DNA of 64,000 bases, taken from Shewanella sp. ANA-3 (lineage in GTDB: Bacteria; Pseudomonadota; Gammaproteobacteria; Enterobacterales; Shewanellaceae). Every line of letters starts with the position of its first letter. Positions within the stretch are counted from its first letter, which is position 1. The position numbers were made by a program, and so were the translations under genes. The stretch covers positions 1,054,001 to 1,118,000 of the forward strand of contig NC_008577.1 of assembly GCF_000203935.1 (NCBI RefSeq), written 5' to 3'. Below, piece after piece: positions 42,680 through 53,648 of the stretch. The notes beneath the pieces are model-generated. The model searched no databases. It worked only from the letters and a program-made list of their open reading frames with translations, and was not told the origin of the DNA.

Positions 42680-44731
42680 ATGTCTAGTCGCTACTTTGTC
42701 ATGTCGCTGACCGCGCTTGCGGTTTCCTGTGTCTACACTCATCCCCTCAAAGCAAACCCACTCTATTCTCAAACACTCGATCTGATTGAGCTCAATGACC
42801 AATATCACTCCAGTGATGATGGGATGCAGCTGAGTTACTTAAATAGCTTAACCTTATTGCGGGCCGACCACAGTGGAAATACCGCGAATATCAGTATGCG
42901 CTCCGCTAGCCAAGGTGTGGCCGTGATGCAAGATAGGGTGTATTTTTCACCCGCGCCTTATTCGGCGCCGCAGTTGCAGTTATTGCCTAACCTTTTACTA
43001 CAGCAAAATGTTACTAGCATACCACTGGCGGATATGACGGTAGGCGGGCAGGGCGCTTTCGGTGTGGTGAATTATCAGAGCCTTGAAATAGCTAACCGAC
43101 CTCAGTCGGGCAGCTTTCTCGTTGAAGGTTCGACAGAGTCGGATTTGAATGCCGGCATGAGTTGGGGCGTTAAGCAAAAAGAATATGGCGCATTATTCGC
43201 AGCGAATTACCAGAAAGAACAAGGTGATGCGAATTTTTTCAATGGCAGCGATGCCGATAGAACCAAAACGGATATGTTGTTCAAGGTGAATGCGGCAAGT
43301 TTGCTTGGCGCACGCAGTCCGCAGCAGACGGAATTTACCTACCAATTTATCGATGATAACAGTTATCGCTCGCAGCTTGGTGTCACCACGGCGGACTGGC
43401 AGCAGGATCCCTTACTCTTGTACTCGGCAACGGCGCAGGATAAGCATAAAGGGCGGCAGCACAAGTATCAGCTTTCACACCAAGTGGATTTAGGCGGCAG
43501 TAAAGTGATCAGTGACTTTTACTATCAGTCCTATTCACAACAGCTGGCACAACTTGGGTTGTTTAATGGGCAAGAGATTGACACAGCAACGCTTGCCGAT
43601 ATCGCCGCCTTTGATCGAGCTCCAAGTGCAAATGGCGCCGATTTAAATCTGCTCGTCCAAGATAACGATTACAGTGCCTTTGGCGCCCAGACCCAAGCCA
43701 TAAACCAGTACGGCGAACATCAGATCATTTACAGCGCTCGTTATCATACGGATAAGGCGGAAATGCGCTTTGGCGAGCAAACGGCGTTATGGCAAGCGGA
43801 TAGAAGCCTTGCGGTTGATGAGTCAAACGCGTTGTTCGCTTATACCGATGATGCCACTGCGCTAACGTCGGCCATTGATTCGCTATTTCGCTGGCAAGGC
43901 ATGCAAATCAAGTTAGGCCTGACTTACGAGCATGTGAGTGTTAATCGTGAAGTGAATCAGCCTGTTGCGAGACTCGATGAAGCGGATTTCTCCGACAGTG
44001 ATTGGATGCCGCAATTAGGTGTGCTTTATGATGCGGGCGATTGGCGTTTTAGTACCGATATCCGTAGGGCATGGACTGCGGCGAGTGCGGGAAATACTAC
44101 ACAAGAGGCTCAGGTGTCGCTGCACTATCAAGTGAGCGCCCAATATGCGCGTGAAGGGATAAAAGCCGATTTACGGGCCTATGTGCAAGAGTTCGACAAT
44201 TTGCATGTGGACTGCGATAGCTATTCGATGTGCGCCGATGCACGCTTGTTAACCCAAGAGAATATTCCCGATGTACTCACCTATGGTGTAGAACTTGGCC
44301 TTGGCTATCGCTGGGACTTGGGTGGGGTAGAGCTACCCTTAGGGCTAAATTATCAATATCTTAGCGCTGAGTATCAAACCAGTACTTGTACCGATGTTCA
44401 AGGCTGTGTTCTAGAGGGCGATAGATTAGCTTGGTTACCCGAACATCAATTGCAGTTGAGTGCAGGGGTTAACTATGGCGAATATCAATTAAATCTTGAG
44501 GCGGCCTATCAATCTGAGCGCGATTTCAGCCAATTTGGCAGTGAGTTGCAACGGGTATCAGGCCAATGGCGGGTCGATTTAGCGGCAAACTATGATTTTG
44601 ATAAACACCATAGGTTGTATTTTAGGGTAGAAAACCTCCTCGATGAGTCCTTAGTGACCGCAGCATCAAATAGCGGAATTCGGACTGAAAATGGACGGAT
44701 CAGCTATTTGGGTTATCAGTGGCGTTTCTAA
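42680..44731 (+). CDS. Divergent TonB-dependent receptor
   Basis: 683 aa. Signal peptide about 1-24 (ending LKA). A plug-like region (about 30-150, with QGAFGVVNYQSLEI) precedes a barrel of about 500 residues ending RVENLLDESLVTAAS...YQWRF, with the terminal Phe of an outer-membrane protein. The C-terminal part resembles FecA-type receptors. The plug is weakly conserved: it lacks the usual RGF/NGVP signature, and no clear TonB box is visible beyond a possible TLDLIEL. The substrate is unknown; its place between luxS and nqr gives no hint. Confidence 0.78.
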   Translation: MSSRYFVMSLTALAVSCVYTHPLKANPLYSQTLDLIELNDQYHSSDDGMQLSYLNSLTLLRADHSGNTANISMRSASQGVAVMQDRVYFSPAPYSAPQLQLLPNLLLQQNVTSIPLADMTVGGQGAFGVVNYQSLEIANRPQSGSFLVEGSTESDLNAGMSWGVKQKEYGALFAANYQKEQGDANFFNGSDADRTKTDMLFKVNAASLLGARSPQQTEFTYQFIDDNSYRSQLGVTTADWQQDPLLLYSATAQDKHKGRQHKYQLSHQVDLGGSKVISDFYYQSYSQQLAQLGLFNGQEIDTATLADIAAFDRAPSANGADLNLLVQDNDYSAFGAQTQAINQYGEHQIIYSARYHTDKAEMRFGEQTALWQADRSLAVDESNALFAYTDDATALTSAIDSLFRWQGMQIKLGLTYEHVSVNREVNQPVARLDEADFSDSDWMPQLGVLYDAGDWRFSTDIRRAWTAASAGNTTQEAQVSLHYQVSAQYAREGIKADLRAYVQEFDNLHVDCDSYSMCADARLLTQENIPDVLTYGVELGLGYRWDLGGVELPLGLNYQYLSAEYQTSTCTDVQGCVLEGDRLAWLPEHQLQLSAGVNYGEYQLNLEAAYQSERDFSQFGSELQRVSGQWRVDLAANYDFDKHHRLYFRVENLLDESLVTAASNSGIRTENGRISYLGYQWRF

Positions 44732-45134
44732 ACTGAATTAAATTTTGTTTAAAGATTATTCAAAGAGAAAGCGAAAAGGTCGTTTTAGCTATCGTCATAA
44801 AGAGGTATCGACCTTTCGCTAAATTATTTCTTTAAAAATTAATGTTATAGTATTTGTCGACCGTAATATTTTCTCTTTCTGCACCCTCACTCGGTCGGAA
44901 GGTGAACGCTGTAGCGCATGATTCTTTTAAATCCTTATTTGAGGTTTGAAATCACCTATAATTTTCGTGGCGATGCCACGGCAATTGGGGTAAAATGCGC
45001 GCGACCAGCGTGATTGCGATCGCATTTCTGTGATAAATCTGCGCTAGCTCAATGCAGTAGGTTTTGTTTAAAACCTCAGTATTTAGCAGGAACGCGGCGC
45101 ATTGTCTTTCCTTCAAAACGTAGTGCTTGTGGAT
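44732..45134. other. Intergenic region and nqr leader
   Basis: About 400 bases. A long imperfect inverted repeat (AGCGAAAAGGTCG at 44770 with CGACCTTTCGCT at 44809) may end the receptor transcript. A TATAAT box at 44957 and a GTGGC-GAT-GCCAC hairpin follow upstream of nqrA. No gene. Confidence 0.55.
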
Positions 45135-46469
45135 ATGATTACAATTAAGAAAGGATTGGAACTGCCTATAGCAGGCGGACCAGAGCAAGTTATCCATAAT
45201 GGCCCAGCCATTAAACATGTAGCTACTTTGGGTGAAGAGTATATTGGCTTACGTCCAACGATGAAGATCAAAGTGGGCGACAAAGTTCAAAAAGGTCAGG
45301 TGATTTTCGAAGATAAGAAAAATCCTGGCGTAAAATATACGGCTTTAGCCAGTGGTACTATATTAGACATTAACCGGGGCGCCCAGCGTGTGCTGCAGTC
45401 TGTTGTTATTCAAGTAGAAGGGAACGAAAGCGTTGCCTTTGCTAAGTATGACGCCACTGCTCTCGATACGCTAGACTCGCAACTGGTCCGTGACAACCTG
45501 ATCGAATCAGGCTTATGGACTGCATTGCGTACACGTCCTTTCAGCAAAGTGCCTGCCGTAGATTCTTCTGCCGCTGGTATTTTCGTCACCGCGATTGATA
45601 CGCAACCCCATGCCGCCGATCCTGTTGTAGTGATCCGTGAGCATAAAGAAGATTTTGCTAATGGTCTTAAGGTCTTAGCAAGACTTACCGAAGGTAAAGT
45701 TTACCTTTGTAAAGCGCCTGGCGCCGATATTCCTGCCGCTAATGCCCAAGTTGAAGAATTTGCCGGTGTTCACCCTGCGGGTCTTGTTGGTACTCATATC
45801 CATTTCCTACTTCCTGCTTCTGCAAAACGTACTGTTTGGCATGTCGGTTACCAAGATGTAATAGCCATTGGTCAGCTATTTACTACCGGTCAACTGAATA
45901 CCGAACGTGTGATCGCAATTGCCGGTCCTAAAGCGGCTAAGCCACGTCTGGTTCGCACTGTTTTAGGTGCAAGCATGACTGAACTGACCGCGGGCGAAAC
46001 CTTAGACGGTAACGTACGTGTTGTTTCAGGCTCTGTGCTGAATGGCCGTACTGCTGTAGGTCCTCAAGGATATTTAGGTCGTTACCACGCGCAGGTGAGT
46101 CTGTTAGAAGAAGGCACTGAAAAAGAATTCTTTGGTTGGGTGTTACCAGGCTCAAACAAATACTCTATTACCCGTGCATTCCTTGGCCACTTAAGCGCTT
46201 CTCGTCTGTTCAACATGACAACGAGCACAGGTGGTTCAGACCGCGCTATGGTGCCAATCGGCAACTACGAGCGTGTAATGCCATTGGATATTCTTCCTAC
46301 TATGTTGTTGCGTGACCTGATCTCAGGTGACTTTGACGGTGCTGCCACTTTAGGCGCGTTAGAGTTGGATGAAGAAGATCTCGCACTGTGTACGTTCGTA
46401 TGTCCAGGCAAATATGACTACGGTTCATATCTGCGTGACTGTTTAGATACGATCGAGAGGGAAGGCTAA
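45135..46469 (+). CDS. nqrA: Na+-translocating NADH:quinone reductase subunit A
   Basis: 444 aa from the ATG at 45135, which gives the usual start [15 protein letters not shown]; the upstream extension is rejected. NqrA is the peripheral, cytoplasmic-side subunit close to the quinone site. GxG-rich biotin-lipoyl-like folds follow ([15 protein letters not shown]). First gene of the operon nqrABCDEF, with the TAA sharing a base with the nqrB ATG. Confidence 0.96.
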   Translation: MITIKKGLELPIAGGPEQVIHNGPAIKHVATLGEEYIGLRPTMKIKVGDKVQKGQVIFEDKKNPGVKYTALASGTILDINRGAQRVLQSVVIQVEGNESVAFAKYDATALDTLDSQLVRDNLIESGLWTALRTRPFSKVPAVDSSAAGIFVTAIDTQPHAADPVVVIREHKEDFANGLKVLARLTEGKVYLCKAPGADIPAANAQVEEFAGVHPAGLVGTHIHFLLPASAKRTVWHVGYQDVIAIGQLFTTGQLNTERVIAIAGPKAAKPRLVRTVLGASMTELTAGETLDGNVRVVSGSVLNGRTAVGPQGYLGRYHAQVSLLEEGTEKEFFGWVLPGSNKYSITRAFLGHLSASRLFNMTTSTGGSDRAMVPIGNYERVMPLDILPTMLLRDLISGDFDGAATLGALELDEEDLALCTFVCPGKYDYGSYLRDCLDTIEREG

Positions 46470-47668
46470 TGAGCTTGAAAGATTTTTTCGAACGTATTGA
46501 ACCCGACTTTGAAAAAGGCGGTAAATACGAAAAGTTTTATGCCCTCTTCGAAGCGGCATACACCATTTTTTATACGCCAGGTAAAGTGAACAAGGGTAAA
46601 ACCCACGTTCGCGACAACATCGACCTGAAACGTATGATGATCACGGTTTGGGCCTGTGCCTTCCCAGCGATGTTCGTGGGTATGTACAACGTCGGTCTGC
46701 AAGCACAACTTGCGTTAATCGCGGGTTTTGCAACGCCTGACGTATGGCAAGTGAGCCTGTTCGGCATGTTCGGTACCGAACTGACCGCCAACTCTGGCTG
46801 GCCTGCACTGATGTGGTACGGCGCCTGTTTCTTCCTACCTATCTACGCGGTGACCTTCGCCGTGGGTGGTATTTGGGAAGTGCTGTTTGCCGCTATCCGT
46901 GGCCACGAAGTTAACGAAGGTTTCTTCGTTACCTCTATCCTGTTCGCGTTAACCCTGCCTGCAACTATCCCATTGTGGATGGTGGCCTTAGGTATCACCT
47001 TCGGTGTGGTTGTGGCTAAAGAAGTGTTCGGTGGTACGGGTCGTAATTTCTTAAACCCAGCATTAGCCGGTCGTGCCTTCCTGTTCTTCGCTTACCCACT
47101 GAACATGTCTGGTGACACTTCATGGGTTGTGGCTGACGGTTACTCTGGTGCAACGGCTCTGAGCCAAGCGGCAGCGGGTACCTTAGATTACACATTCAAC
47201 CAAAACTGGTGGGATGCGTTTTTCGGTTTCATCCCAGGCTCTGTGGGTGAAGTATCGACTCTGGCGATTCTGTTAGGTGGTCTGGTTATCATCTATACCC
47301 GTATCGCTTCATGGCGCATCGTTGGCGGCGTGATGGTCGGTATGATTGCTATCTCTACACTGTTAAATGTGATCGGTAGCGACACTAACCCAATGTTTGC
47401 AATGCCTTGGTACTGGCACTTAGTGTTAGGTGGTTTTGCATTTGGCATGATGTTTATGGCGACTGACCCAGTGTCTGCGTCATTCACTAACCAAGCTAAA
47501 TGGGCATACGGTATCTTGATTGGTGCAATGGCTGTGTTTATCCGCGTGATTAACCCTGCATTCCCAGAAGGCATGATGTTAGCGATTCTGTTTGCTAACT
47601 TGTTCGCGCCATTGTTCGACCACTTCGTGGTTCAGGCAAATATCAAGCGGAGGATTGCTCGTGGCTAG
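46469..47668 (+). CDS. nqrB: Na+-NQR subunit B (covalent FMN, Na+ path)
   Basis: 399 aa with about ten membrane helices. The flavinylation site is in [12 protein letters not shown] (Thr near 231), where ApbE attaches FMN. NqrB holds riboflavin and the likely Na+ channel, and a quinone site with NqrA. Overlaps nqrA by one base and nqrC by 8 bases. Confidence 0.96.
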   Translation: MSLKDFFERIEPDFEKGGKYEKFYALFEAAYTIFYTPGKVNKGKTHVRDNIDLKRMMITVWACAFPAMFVGMYNVGLQAQLALIAGFATPDVWQVSLFGMFGTELTANSGWPALMWYGACFFLPIYAVTFAVGGIWEVLFAAIRGHEVNEGFFVTSILFALTLPATIPLWMVALGITFGVVVAKEVFGGTGRNFLNPALAGRAFLFFAYPLNMSGDTSWVVADGYSGATALSQAAAGTLDYTFNQNWWDAFFGFIPGSVGEVSTLAILLGGLVIIYTRIASWRIVGGVMVGMIAISTLLNVIGSDTNPMFAMPWYWHLVLGGFAFGMMFMATDPVSASFTNQAKWAYGILIGAMAVFIRVINPAFPEGMMLAILFANLFAPLFDHFVVQANIKRRIARG

Positions 47669-48449
47669 TAATAAAGATTCGTTCGGCAGAACGTTATTTA
47701 TCGTCGTTGGCTTATGCCTAATTTGTGCGATATTCGTGTCGACTGCGGCAGTATTACTGCGCCCAACTCAAGCAGAAAACAAGCTGCTTGATAAGCAAAA
47801 GTACATCCTCGAAGCTGCGGGTCTGATTGACACGAAAGCGGGCAAAGTAACCAAAGCTCAGATTTTGGATACTTACGGCAAGCACATTGAAGCTAAGTTA
47901 GTTAACTTAAAAACCGGTGATTGGGTTGAAGGTGTTGATGCCAACACATTCGATCAACGCAAAGCGTCTCGCGATGTGAAAACCTCTTTTGTACCTGAAA
48001 ACGACATCGCTTCGGTTAAGCGTGTTGCTGAAGATGCAGTGGTTTATTTAGTGCGTGATGAACAAGGTAAGTTAACCAGCGTGATCCTGCCAGTTCATGG
48101 TTATGGCCTGTGGTCGACTATGTATGCTTTCCTCGCGTTAGATGCTGATCTGAACACGATTCAAAGCTTAGTGTACTACGAGCAAGGTGAAACCCCAGGT
48201 CTTGGTGGTGAAGTGCAAAACGCTCAGTGGAAAGCGAAATGGCACGGTAAAAAGTTATTTGATGAGCAAGGTAACATTGCTATCAGCGTAACTAAAAACC
48301 CAGCTGTGGCTAGCACTGAATACGGTGTGGATGCATTATCCGGCGCGACTCTGACCAGTAACGGTGTTCAACACTCTCTGACATTCTGGTTAGGTAAAGA
48401 AGGTTTTGCGAGTTTCATTGAAAAAGCACGCAATGGAGGTCTCAGCTAA
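47661..48449 (+). CDS. nqrC: Na+-NQR subunit C (covalent FMN)
   Basis: 262 aa from a GTG inside the end of nqrB, giving [13 protein letters not shown]. One N-terminal membrane helix (about 12-34) and a periplasmic FMN_bind domain with the attachment motif [11 protein letters not shown] (Thr near 227). Electrons pass from the NqrD/E iron centre through its FMN to NqrB. Confidence 0.95.
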   Translation: MASNKDSFGRTLFIVVGLCLICAIFVSTAAVLLRPTQAENKLLDKQKYILEAAGLIDTKAGKVTKAQILDTYGKHIEAKLVNLKTGDWVEGVDANTFDQRKASRDVKTSFVPENDIASVKRVAEDAVVYLVRDEQGKLTSVILPVHGYGLWSTMYAFLALDADLNTIQSLVYYEQGETPGLGGEVQNAQWKAKWHGKKLFDEQGNIAISVTKNPAVASTEYGVDALSGATLTSNGVQHSLTFWLGKEGFASFIEKARNGGLS

Positions 48450-49081
48450 TGTCTGACGCTAAAGAGCTGAAACAGGTTCTGACTGGACCTATCGTCAACA
48501 ACAACCCGATTGCATTACAAGTCCTTGGTGTATGTAGTGCGTTAGCGGTAACGAGCAAACTCGAAACTGCACTGGTAATGGCGTTGGCATTAACTGCGGT
48601 AACAGCGTTTTCTAACCTGTTTATCTCAATGATCCGTAACCATATTCCTAGCAGCGTACGTATTATCGTACAGATGACCATTATTGCCTCTTTGGTAATC
48701 GTGGTTGACCAATTGCTGCAGGCTTATGCTTATCAGATTTCTAAGCAGTTATCGGTATTCGTGGGCCTGATCATTACGAACTGTATCGTAATGGGTCGCG
48801 CTGAAGCCTATGCGATGAAAACACCGCCAATGATGAGCTTTATGGATGGTATCGGTAACGGTTTAGGTTACGGTGCGATTCTGTTAGCCGTTGGCTTCGT
48901 GCGTGAACTGTTTGGTAACGGTTCTCTGTTCGGTGTTCAAATCCTGCACAAGATCTCTGAAGGTGGCTGGTATCAACCAAACGGTCTGTTATTACTGCCG
49001 CCAAGTGCGTTCTTCCTGATCGGTATTCTGATTTGGATTATTCGTACCTATAAGCCAGAGCAAGTTGAAGCAAAAGGGTAA
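48449..49081 (+). CDS. nqrD: Na+-NQR subunit D
   Basis: 210 aa, six helices in an inverted repeat with NqrE. It holds the conserved Cys residues ([17 protein letters not shown]) that with NqrE ligate an iron centre in the membrane. ATG shares its A with the nqrC stop. Confidence 0.95.
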   Translation: MSDAKELKQVLTGPIVNNNPIALQVLGVCSALAVTSKLETALVMALALTAVTAFSNLFISMIRNHIPSSVRIIVQMTIIASLVIVVDQLLQAYAYQISKQLSVFVGLIITNCIVMGRAEAYAMKTPPMMSFMDGIGNGLGYGAILLAVGFVRELFGNGSLFGVQILHKISEGGWYQPNGLLLLPPSAFFLIGILIWIIRTYKPEQVEAKG

Positions 49082-49087
49082 TTTGAG

Positions 49088-49696
49088 ATGGAACATTATA
49101 TTAGCCTGTTAATTCGCTCTGTTTTCATCGAAAACATGGCACTGGCCTTCTTCTTAGGTATGTGTACTTTCTTAGCGGTATCGAAGAAAGTGACTACCGC
49201 GATGGGCCTAGGGATTGCGGTAGTTGTAGTGTTAACTATCTCTGTTCCTGCTAACCAAGTTATTTACCAAGGGCTGTTAGCACCTGGCGCACTGGCTTGG
49301 GCTGGTGCACCTGAAGCTGACCTAAGCTTCTTGAAATTCATTACCTTTATCGGTGTGATTGCGGCTTTAGTTCAAATTCTGGAAATGGCACTGGATAAGT
49401 ACTTTCCTCCTTTGTACAACGCGTTAGGTATCTTCTTACCTCTGATCACTGTGAACTGTGCGATTTTCGGTGCGGTATCATTCATGGTTGAGCGTGACTA
49501 CAAGCTGGGCGAAAGTGTGGTGTTTGGTTTCGGCTCTGGAGTAGGTTGGGCATTAGCTATCGTATTGATGGCCGGTATCCGTGAGAAGCTGAAGTATGCC
49601 GATGTGCCGAATGGCCTGCGTGGTTTAGGTATTACCTTTATTACCGCTGGTTTAATGGCCTTAGGTTTCATGTCGTTTTCTGGTGTGTCTCTGTAA
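49088..49696 (+). CDS. nqrE: Na+-NQR subunit E
   Basis: 202 aa, six helices. [10 protein letters not shown] and [11 protein letters not shown] carry the Cys residues that pair with NqrD for the intramembrane iron-sulfur site. Six bases after nqrD. Confidence 0.95.
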   Translation: MEHYISLLIRSVFIENMALAFFLGMCTFLAVSKKVTTAMGLGIAVVVVLTISVPANQVIYQGLLAPGALAWAGAPEADLSFLKFITFIGVIAALVQILEMALDKYFPPLYNALGIFLPLITVNCAIFGAVSFMVERDYKLGESVVFGFGSGVGWALAIVLMAGIREKLKYADVPNGLRGLGITFITAGLMALGFMSFSGVSL

Positions 49697-49742
49697 GAGA
49701 CACCAAACGGCTTCTTGAATTGGACCTTCTAAGGATAAGTTA

Positions 49743-50999
49743 ATGGATATTCTTGGTATTTTTAAATCTACTCCGCTCGAGGTTTACCTCGGTGTGAGTA
49801 TGTTTACTGCTATCGTCCTCGTCTTAGTGTTAGTGATTTTATTCGCTAAATCTAAGCTAGTGTCTAGCGGTGACATCACGATCGGCATCAACGACGATCC
49901 TGAAAAAGCGATTACAACCGGTGCCGGTGGCAAGCTGTTAGGCGTGCTAGCGAACAGTGGTATCTTCGTATCGAGCGCCTGTGGTGGCGGTGGTTCTTGT
50001 GGCCAATGTCGCGTAGTGGTGAAGTCTGGCGGCGGTGATATTCTGCCAACAGAATTAGACCACATCAGCAAGGGTGACGCCCGTAAAGGTTGCCGTCTGT
50101 CTTGCCAGGTGAACGTTAAGAACGATATGGAAATCGAGCTTGACGAAGAAATCTTCGGTATTAAGAAGTGGGAATGTACTGTTATCTCTAACGATAACAA
50201 GGCGACCTTCATTAAAGAACTGAAGCTGCAAATTCCTGATGGTGAATCTGTTCCGTTCCGTGCGGGTGGTTACATCCAGATCGAAGCGCCTGCACACCAT
50301 GTTAAATATGCTGATTTCGACGTACCTGCAAAATACCGTGGTGACTGGGAACACTTTGGCTTCTTCAAGTTAGAATCTAAAGTTGACGAAGAAACGATCC
50401 GTGCTTACTCAATGGCTAACTACCCAGAAGAGTTTGGCATCATCATGTTGAACGTGCGTATCGCAACGCCACCTCCACGTAACCTGAGCTTACCATGCGG
50501 TAAGATGTCATCTTACATTTGGAGCCTGAAGGCTGGCGATAAAGTCACGATTTCTGGCCCATTCGGTGAATTCTTCGCGAAAGATACCGATGCAGAAATG
50601 GTGTTTATCGGTGGTGGTGCGGGTATGGCCCCAATGCGTTCACACATTTTCGATCAACTGAAGCGTCTGAAGTCTAAGCGTAAGATGAGCTTCTGGTACG
50701 GTGCACGTTCTAAGCGTGAAATGTTCTACGTGGAAGACTTTGACGGCCTAGCGGCTGAAAACGACAACTTCGTATGGCATGTGGCCCTGTCTGATCCTCA
50801 ACCAGAGGACAACTGGGATGGTTACACAGGTTTCATCCATAACGTACTGTATGAAAACTACCTGAAAGACCATGAAGCGCCAGAAGATTGTGAGTTCTAC
50901 ATGTGTGGACCTCCAATGATGAACGCGGCCGTGATCGGTATGTTGAAAAATCTTGGTGTCGAAGACGAAAACATCCTGTTGGATGACTTCGGCGGCTAA
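49743..50999 (+). CDS. nqrF: Na+-NQR subunit F (NADH dehydrogenase, FAD, [2Fe-2S])
   Basis: 418 aa. One N-terminal helix, then a ferredoxin domain with [12 protein letters not shown] and a further Cys for the 2Fe-2S cluster, then an FAD/NADH reductase domain with RAYSMANYP (FAD) and [12 protein letters not shown] (NADH). It is the entry point of electrons. Its N terminus is about ten residues longer than in Vibrio; the ATG has AAGGA upstream. Confidence 0.96.
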   Translation: MDILGIFKSTPLEVYLGVSMFTAIVLVLVLVILFAKSKLVSSGDITIGINDDPEKAITTGAGGKLLGVLANSGIFVSSACGGGGSCGQCRVVVKSGGGDILPTELDHISKGDARKGCRLSCQVNVKNDMEIELDEEIFGIKKWECTVISNDNKATFIKELKLQIPDGESVPFRAGGYIQIEAPAHHVKYADFDVPAKYRGDWEHFGFFKLESKVDEETIRAYSMANYPEEFGIIMLNVRIATPPPRNLSLPCGKMSSYIWSLKAGDKVTISGPFGEFFAKDTDAEMVFIGGGAGMAPMRSHIFDQLKRLKSKRKMSFWYGARSKREMFYVEDFDGLAAENDNFVWHVALSDPQPEDNWDGYTGFIHNVLYENYLKDHEAPEDCEFYMCGPPMMNAAVIGMLKNLGVEDENILLDDFGG

Positions 51000-51097
51000 T
51001 GTGAATTAGCCCAAGGTGAGAAGAGTTGCAGATGTGGAGTAGAGCTCTCATCTGCAACTTTTGCATTAAAGGGCATCCAAAAGAGTTGTTAGTCACT

Positions 51098-52156
51098 ATG
51101 TTTAAAACCCTAGCGTTAAAAACCCCCGTGTTAAAAACCTCAGTGTTAAAGCATTCAGTGAGCTGGCTGGTCCTTGTAGGTCTAGCCTTTTTTATTTCAG
51201 CCTGTAGCAAACAGGATGAGGTTATCTCCCTCGCGGGCAGCACAATGGGCACGACCTACCACATTAAAGTGGTTCCCAATGAGCAAATGCCGACGGCCCA
51301 GTTACTGCAGGCCGAAATTGACTTAGCCTTAGAGCTGGTCAATAACCAGATGTCGACCTATCGACCCAATTCAGAATTGTCTCGTTTCAACCAGTTACCG
51401 CTCGAGCAGAGTGTAGAAGTCTCTCCTGATACCATCAAAGTGGTTAAAGAAGGCATGCGTTTGTATAACGTGACAGACAAAGCCTTAGACATTACCTTAG
51501 GGCCGCTGGTGAACCTATGGGGATTTGGTCCCGATAAGCGCCCAACCAAAGTGCCGACTCAAGCAGATATCGATGCGGCTAAAGCCAAAACCGGTATCAG
51601 TGAGCTTTCTATCGAAGGTAATCGCTTAAGCAAACACAATGCGCATTTATATGTGGACCTGTCTTCAATCGCCAAAGGTTTTGGCGTGGATAAAGTGGCC
51701 TCGATTTTAGATAAGTACCATGCAAGTGGCTACTTAGTCGAAATTGGCGGCGAGCTGAGCATTAAAGGTACTAAAGGCGATGGCAGTTCGTGGCGCGTCG
51801 CGATAGAGAAACCGACCGACGATGGCATGGCGGTGCAACAGGTGATTGAGCCTGGCACTATGGCGATGGCAACGTCGGGGGATTATCGTAATTATTATGA
51901 GGAAGAAGGTCAGCGCTTTACTCATATAATTGATCCACGTACCGGTTTGCCTATTAATCATAAGCTAGCATCTGTGACCGTTTTGCATAAGAAATGTATG
52001 ACGGCCGATGGTTTTGCGACGGCGATGATGGTTTTAGGCACAGAAGCGTCATTGGAGCTTGCCAAGAAAGAACACTTGGCGATAATGCTAATAGAAAAGC
52101 AAGGCGAAGGATTTAAAGTCTACTACAGTGACGCCTTCAAGCCTTTCCTTAAGTAG
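51098..52156 (+). CDS. apbE: ApbE FAD:protein FMN transferase of the nqr operon (lipoprotein)
   Basis: 352 aa from the ATG at 51098. Lipobox ISAC gives a lipid-anchored periplasmic enzyme. Signatures AGSTMGTTYHIKV, DLSSIAKGFGVDKVA and IDPRTGLPINHKLASVTV, with the metal site ADGFATAMMVLG, are all present. It attaches FMN to NqrB and NqrC. The first 20 codons form an in-frame run of four 15-base units encoding [MAV]-[FL]-K-[TH]-x pentapeptides before the hydrophobic signal. Confidence 0.93.
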   Translation: MFKTLALKTPVLKTSVLKHSVSWLVLVGLAFFISACSKQDEVISLAGSTMGTTYHIKVVPNEQMPTAQLLQAEIDLALELVNNQMSTYRPNSELSRFNQLPLEQSVEVSPDTIKVVKEGMRLYNVTDKALDITLGPLVNLWGFGPDKRPTKVPTQADIDAAKAKTGISELSIEGNRLSKHNAHLYVDLSSIAKGFGVDKVASILDKYHASGYLVEIGGELSIKGTKGDGSSWRVAIEKPTDDGMAVQQVIEPGTMAMATSGDYRNYYEEEGQRFTHIIDPRTGLPINHKLASVTVLHKKCMTADGFATAMMVLGTEASLELAKKEHLAIMLIEKQGEGFKVYYSDAFKPFLK

Positions 52157-52167
52157 TTGGAGTTAAC

Positions 52168-52392
52168 ATGAGCACTTTTATCGCGGCATTTGTGATTTTA
52201 TTACTGTTCTTTTTGCTTATGTCGATAGGTTATCTCATCAAGCGCAAAGCCGTTGAAGGAAGCTGTGGCGGTTTAGGTGTATTAGGGATTGAAAAAGCCT
52301 GCGATTGTGATGATCCCTGCGACAAGCGTAAGCGTCGTATGGCCGCAGAAGAAGCGCGCCGTGAGAAGTTAACGAAAGACAGGATCATTTAA
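52168..52392 (+). CDS. nqrM: NqrM, Na+-NQR maturation factor
   Basis: 74 aa: an N-terminal helix, then GSCGGLGVLGIEKACDCDDPCDKRKRR, the Cys-rich motif (four Cys) of NqrM (DUF539), needed to insert the iron centre of NqrD/E, then a charged tail. Eleven bases after apbE, completing the operon. Confidence 0.95.
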   Translation: MSTFIAAFVILLLFFLLMSIGYLIKRKAVEGSCGGLGVLGIEKACDCDDPCDKRKRRMAAEEARREKLTKDRII

Positions 52393-52408
52393 TTATCCGC
52401 TTCAACTG

Positions 52409-52437
52409 AAATAGCCTCCTCTGGAGGCTATTTTTTT
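52409..52437 (+). terminator. Rho-independent terminator of the nqr operon
   Basis: An 11-bp stem (AAATAGCCTCC with GGAGGCTATTT), a 3-base loop and T7. Confidence 0.9.
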
Positions 52438-52503
52438 GCCTCGATTTTAGCATTGGCAAAATTAATCCTTGATATATGAGGAGGATAGCGGGCTAATCTA
52501 AGC

Positions 52504-52522
52504 GATAATGAGAATGCTTTTT
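52504..52522 (+). promoter_or_regulatory. Possible Fur box upstream of the bacterioferritin genes
   Basis: GATAATGAGAATGCTTTTT matches the Fur consensus in the first half and only partly in the second. About 110 bases before the bfr start. Confidence 0.5.
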
Positions 52523-52630
52523 ATCTTTAAGTTTGTGAAAAATAAAGAAAATTTGAGTTGGCTTGAAAACTGTACTAGGCTAGAAGCTTGATTTAGATCA
52601 ATCTTTCACTCATATCAAGGATAGTTACTT

Positions 52631-53104
52631 ATGAAAGGTCATCCTAAAGTGGTGGGACAACTCAATCGGGTACTTACCTGTGAGTTAACGGCCATTAATC
52701 AATATTTTCTCCACGCCAGAATGTTCAAACATTGGGGCCTCGAGAAGCTAAATCACGTCGAATACAAGAAATCCATCCAAGATATGAAGCACGCCGATAA
52801 GATTATCGAGCGGGTATTATTTTTAGAGGGATTACCGAATCTGCAACAGCTCGAAAAACTGCGTATTGGCGAGCACACTCAAGAGATGCTCGATTGCGAT
52901 TTAGCCATGGTGCAGGAACAACTCACTCTGTTACGGGATGCCATTAACCTCTGCGAAGCGGAGCAGGATTATGTGAGTCGCGATCTGCTTGAAGATATTC
53001 TTGAAGATGAAGAAGAGCACTTAGATTGGCTCGAGTCACAACAGGAGCTGATTAGCTTAACCGGCATTCAAAACTATCTTCAATCGCAAATTAGTGAGTC
53101 ATAG
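52631..53104 (+). CDS. bfr: Bacterioferritin subunit with heme ligand but degraded ferroxidase site
   Basis: 157 aa. Family residues: Glu18 ([10 protein letters not shown]), the heme ligand Met52 in [10 protein letters not shown], His54, Glu127 and His130 in [11 protein letters not shown]. But position 51 is Asp rather than Glu and position 94 is Val (DLAMV) rather than Glu, so the di-iron site is incomplete. It should bind heme between subunits and release stored iron, and probably forms a hetero-oligomer with the product of the next gene 9 bases downstream. Confidence 0.9.
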   Translation: MKGHPKVVGQLNRVLTCELTAINQYFLHARMFKHWGLEKLNHVEYKKSIQDMKHADKIIERVLFLEGLPNLQQLEKLRIGEHTQEMLDCDLAMVQEQLTLLRDAINLCEAEQDYVSRDLLEDILEDEEEHLDWLESQQELISLTGIQNYLQSQISES

Positions 53105-53113
53105 GAGCAGAAT

Positions 53114-53581
53114 ATGAAAGGTGATAAAGAAGTCATCGACGCGTTGAATCGACTCCTAACGGGAGAGTTATCGGCGATGGATCAGTATTTTGTGCATGCC
53201 CATATGTACGAAGACTGGGGCCTGAATGAACTCTATGAACGTATTGCCCATGAGTCAGATGATGAAAAGCACCATGCGGCCAAGCTGGTACAACGTATTT
53301 TATTCCTCGAAGGCGTGCCGAATGTGGCCGCGCGGGAAGCGCTCAATATCGGCGCAAACGTCGAAGAGATGCTGCGTAACGATTTGGCCTATGAGTACAA
53401 GGTGGCCGATGATTTGCGTAAGGTGATTGCCCTGTGTGAATCGAAGAAAGATTACCAAACCCGTGAGATCTTAGAAGTCTTACTCGACGATACCGAATCT
53501 GACCATATGTATTGGTTAGAAAAACAACTCGGTTTGATTGACCGTATCGGTTTAGCGAATTACCTGCAAACTAAGATGTAA
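53114..53581 (+). CDS. bfr: Bacterioferritin subunit with ferroxidase site but no heme ligand
   Basis: 155 aa. Glu18, Glu51 (DDEKHHAA), His54 and Glu94 (DLAYE) are present, with Glu128/His131 shifted by one residue in DDTESDHMYW. Position 52 is Lys in place of the heme-binding Met. It should oxidise Fe2+ but not bind heme. Complementary to the first subunit, as with the BfrA/BfrB pairs of Neisseria and Pseudomonas. SD GGAG before the ATG. Confidence 0.9.
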   Translation: MKGDKEVIDALNRLLTGELSAMDQYFVHAHMYEDWGLNELYERIAHESDDEKHHAAKLVQRILFLEGVPNVAAREALNIGANVEEMLRNDLAYEYKVADDLRKVIALCESKKDYQTREILEVLLDDTESDHMYWLEKQLGLIDRIGLANYLQTKM

Positions 53582-53609
53582 TACCGCCCAGTTGCGCGGC
53601 TCAAGCACC

Positions 53610-53648
53610 AAGGCTAGTCACGAAATGACTGGCCTTTGTTTTTTTATT
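53610..53648 (+). terminator. Rho-independent terminator after the bfr pair
   Basis: A stem of 11 bp with G-U pairs (AAGGCTAGTCA with TGACTGGCCTT), a CGAAA loop and a T-rich tail. Confidence 0.85.
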
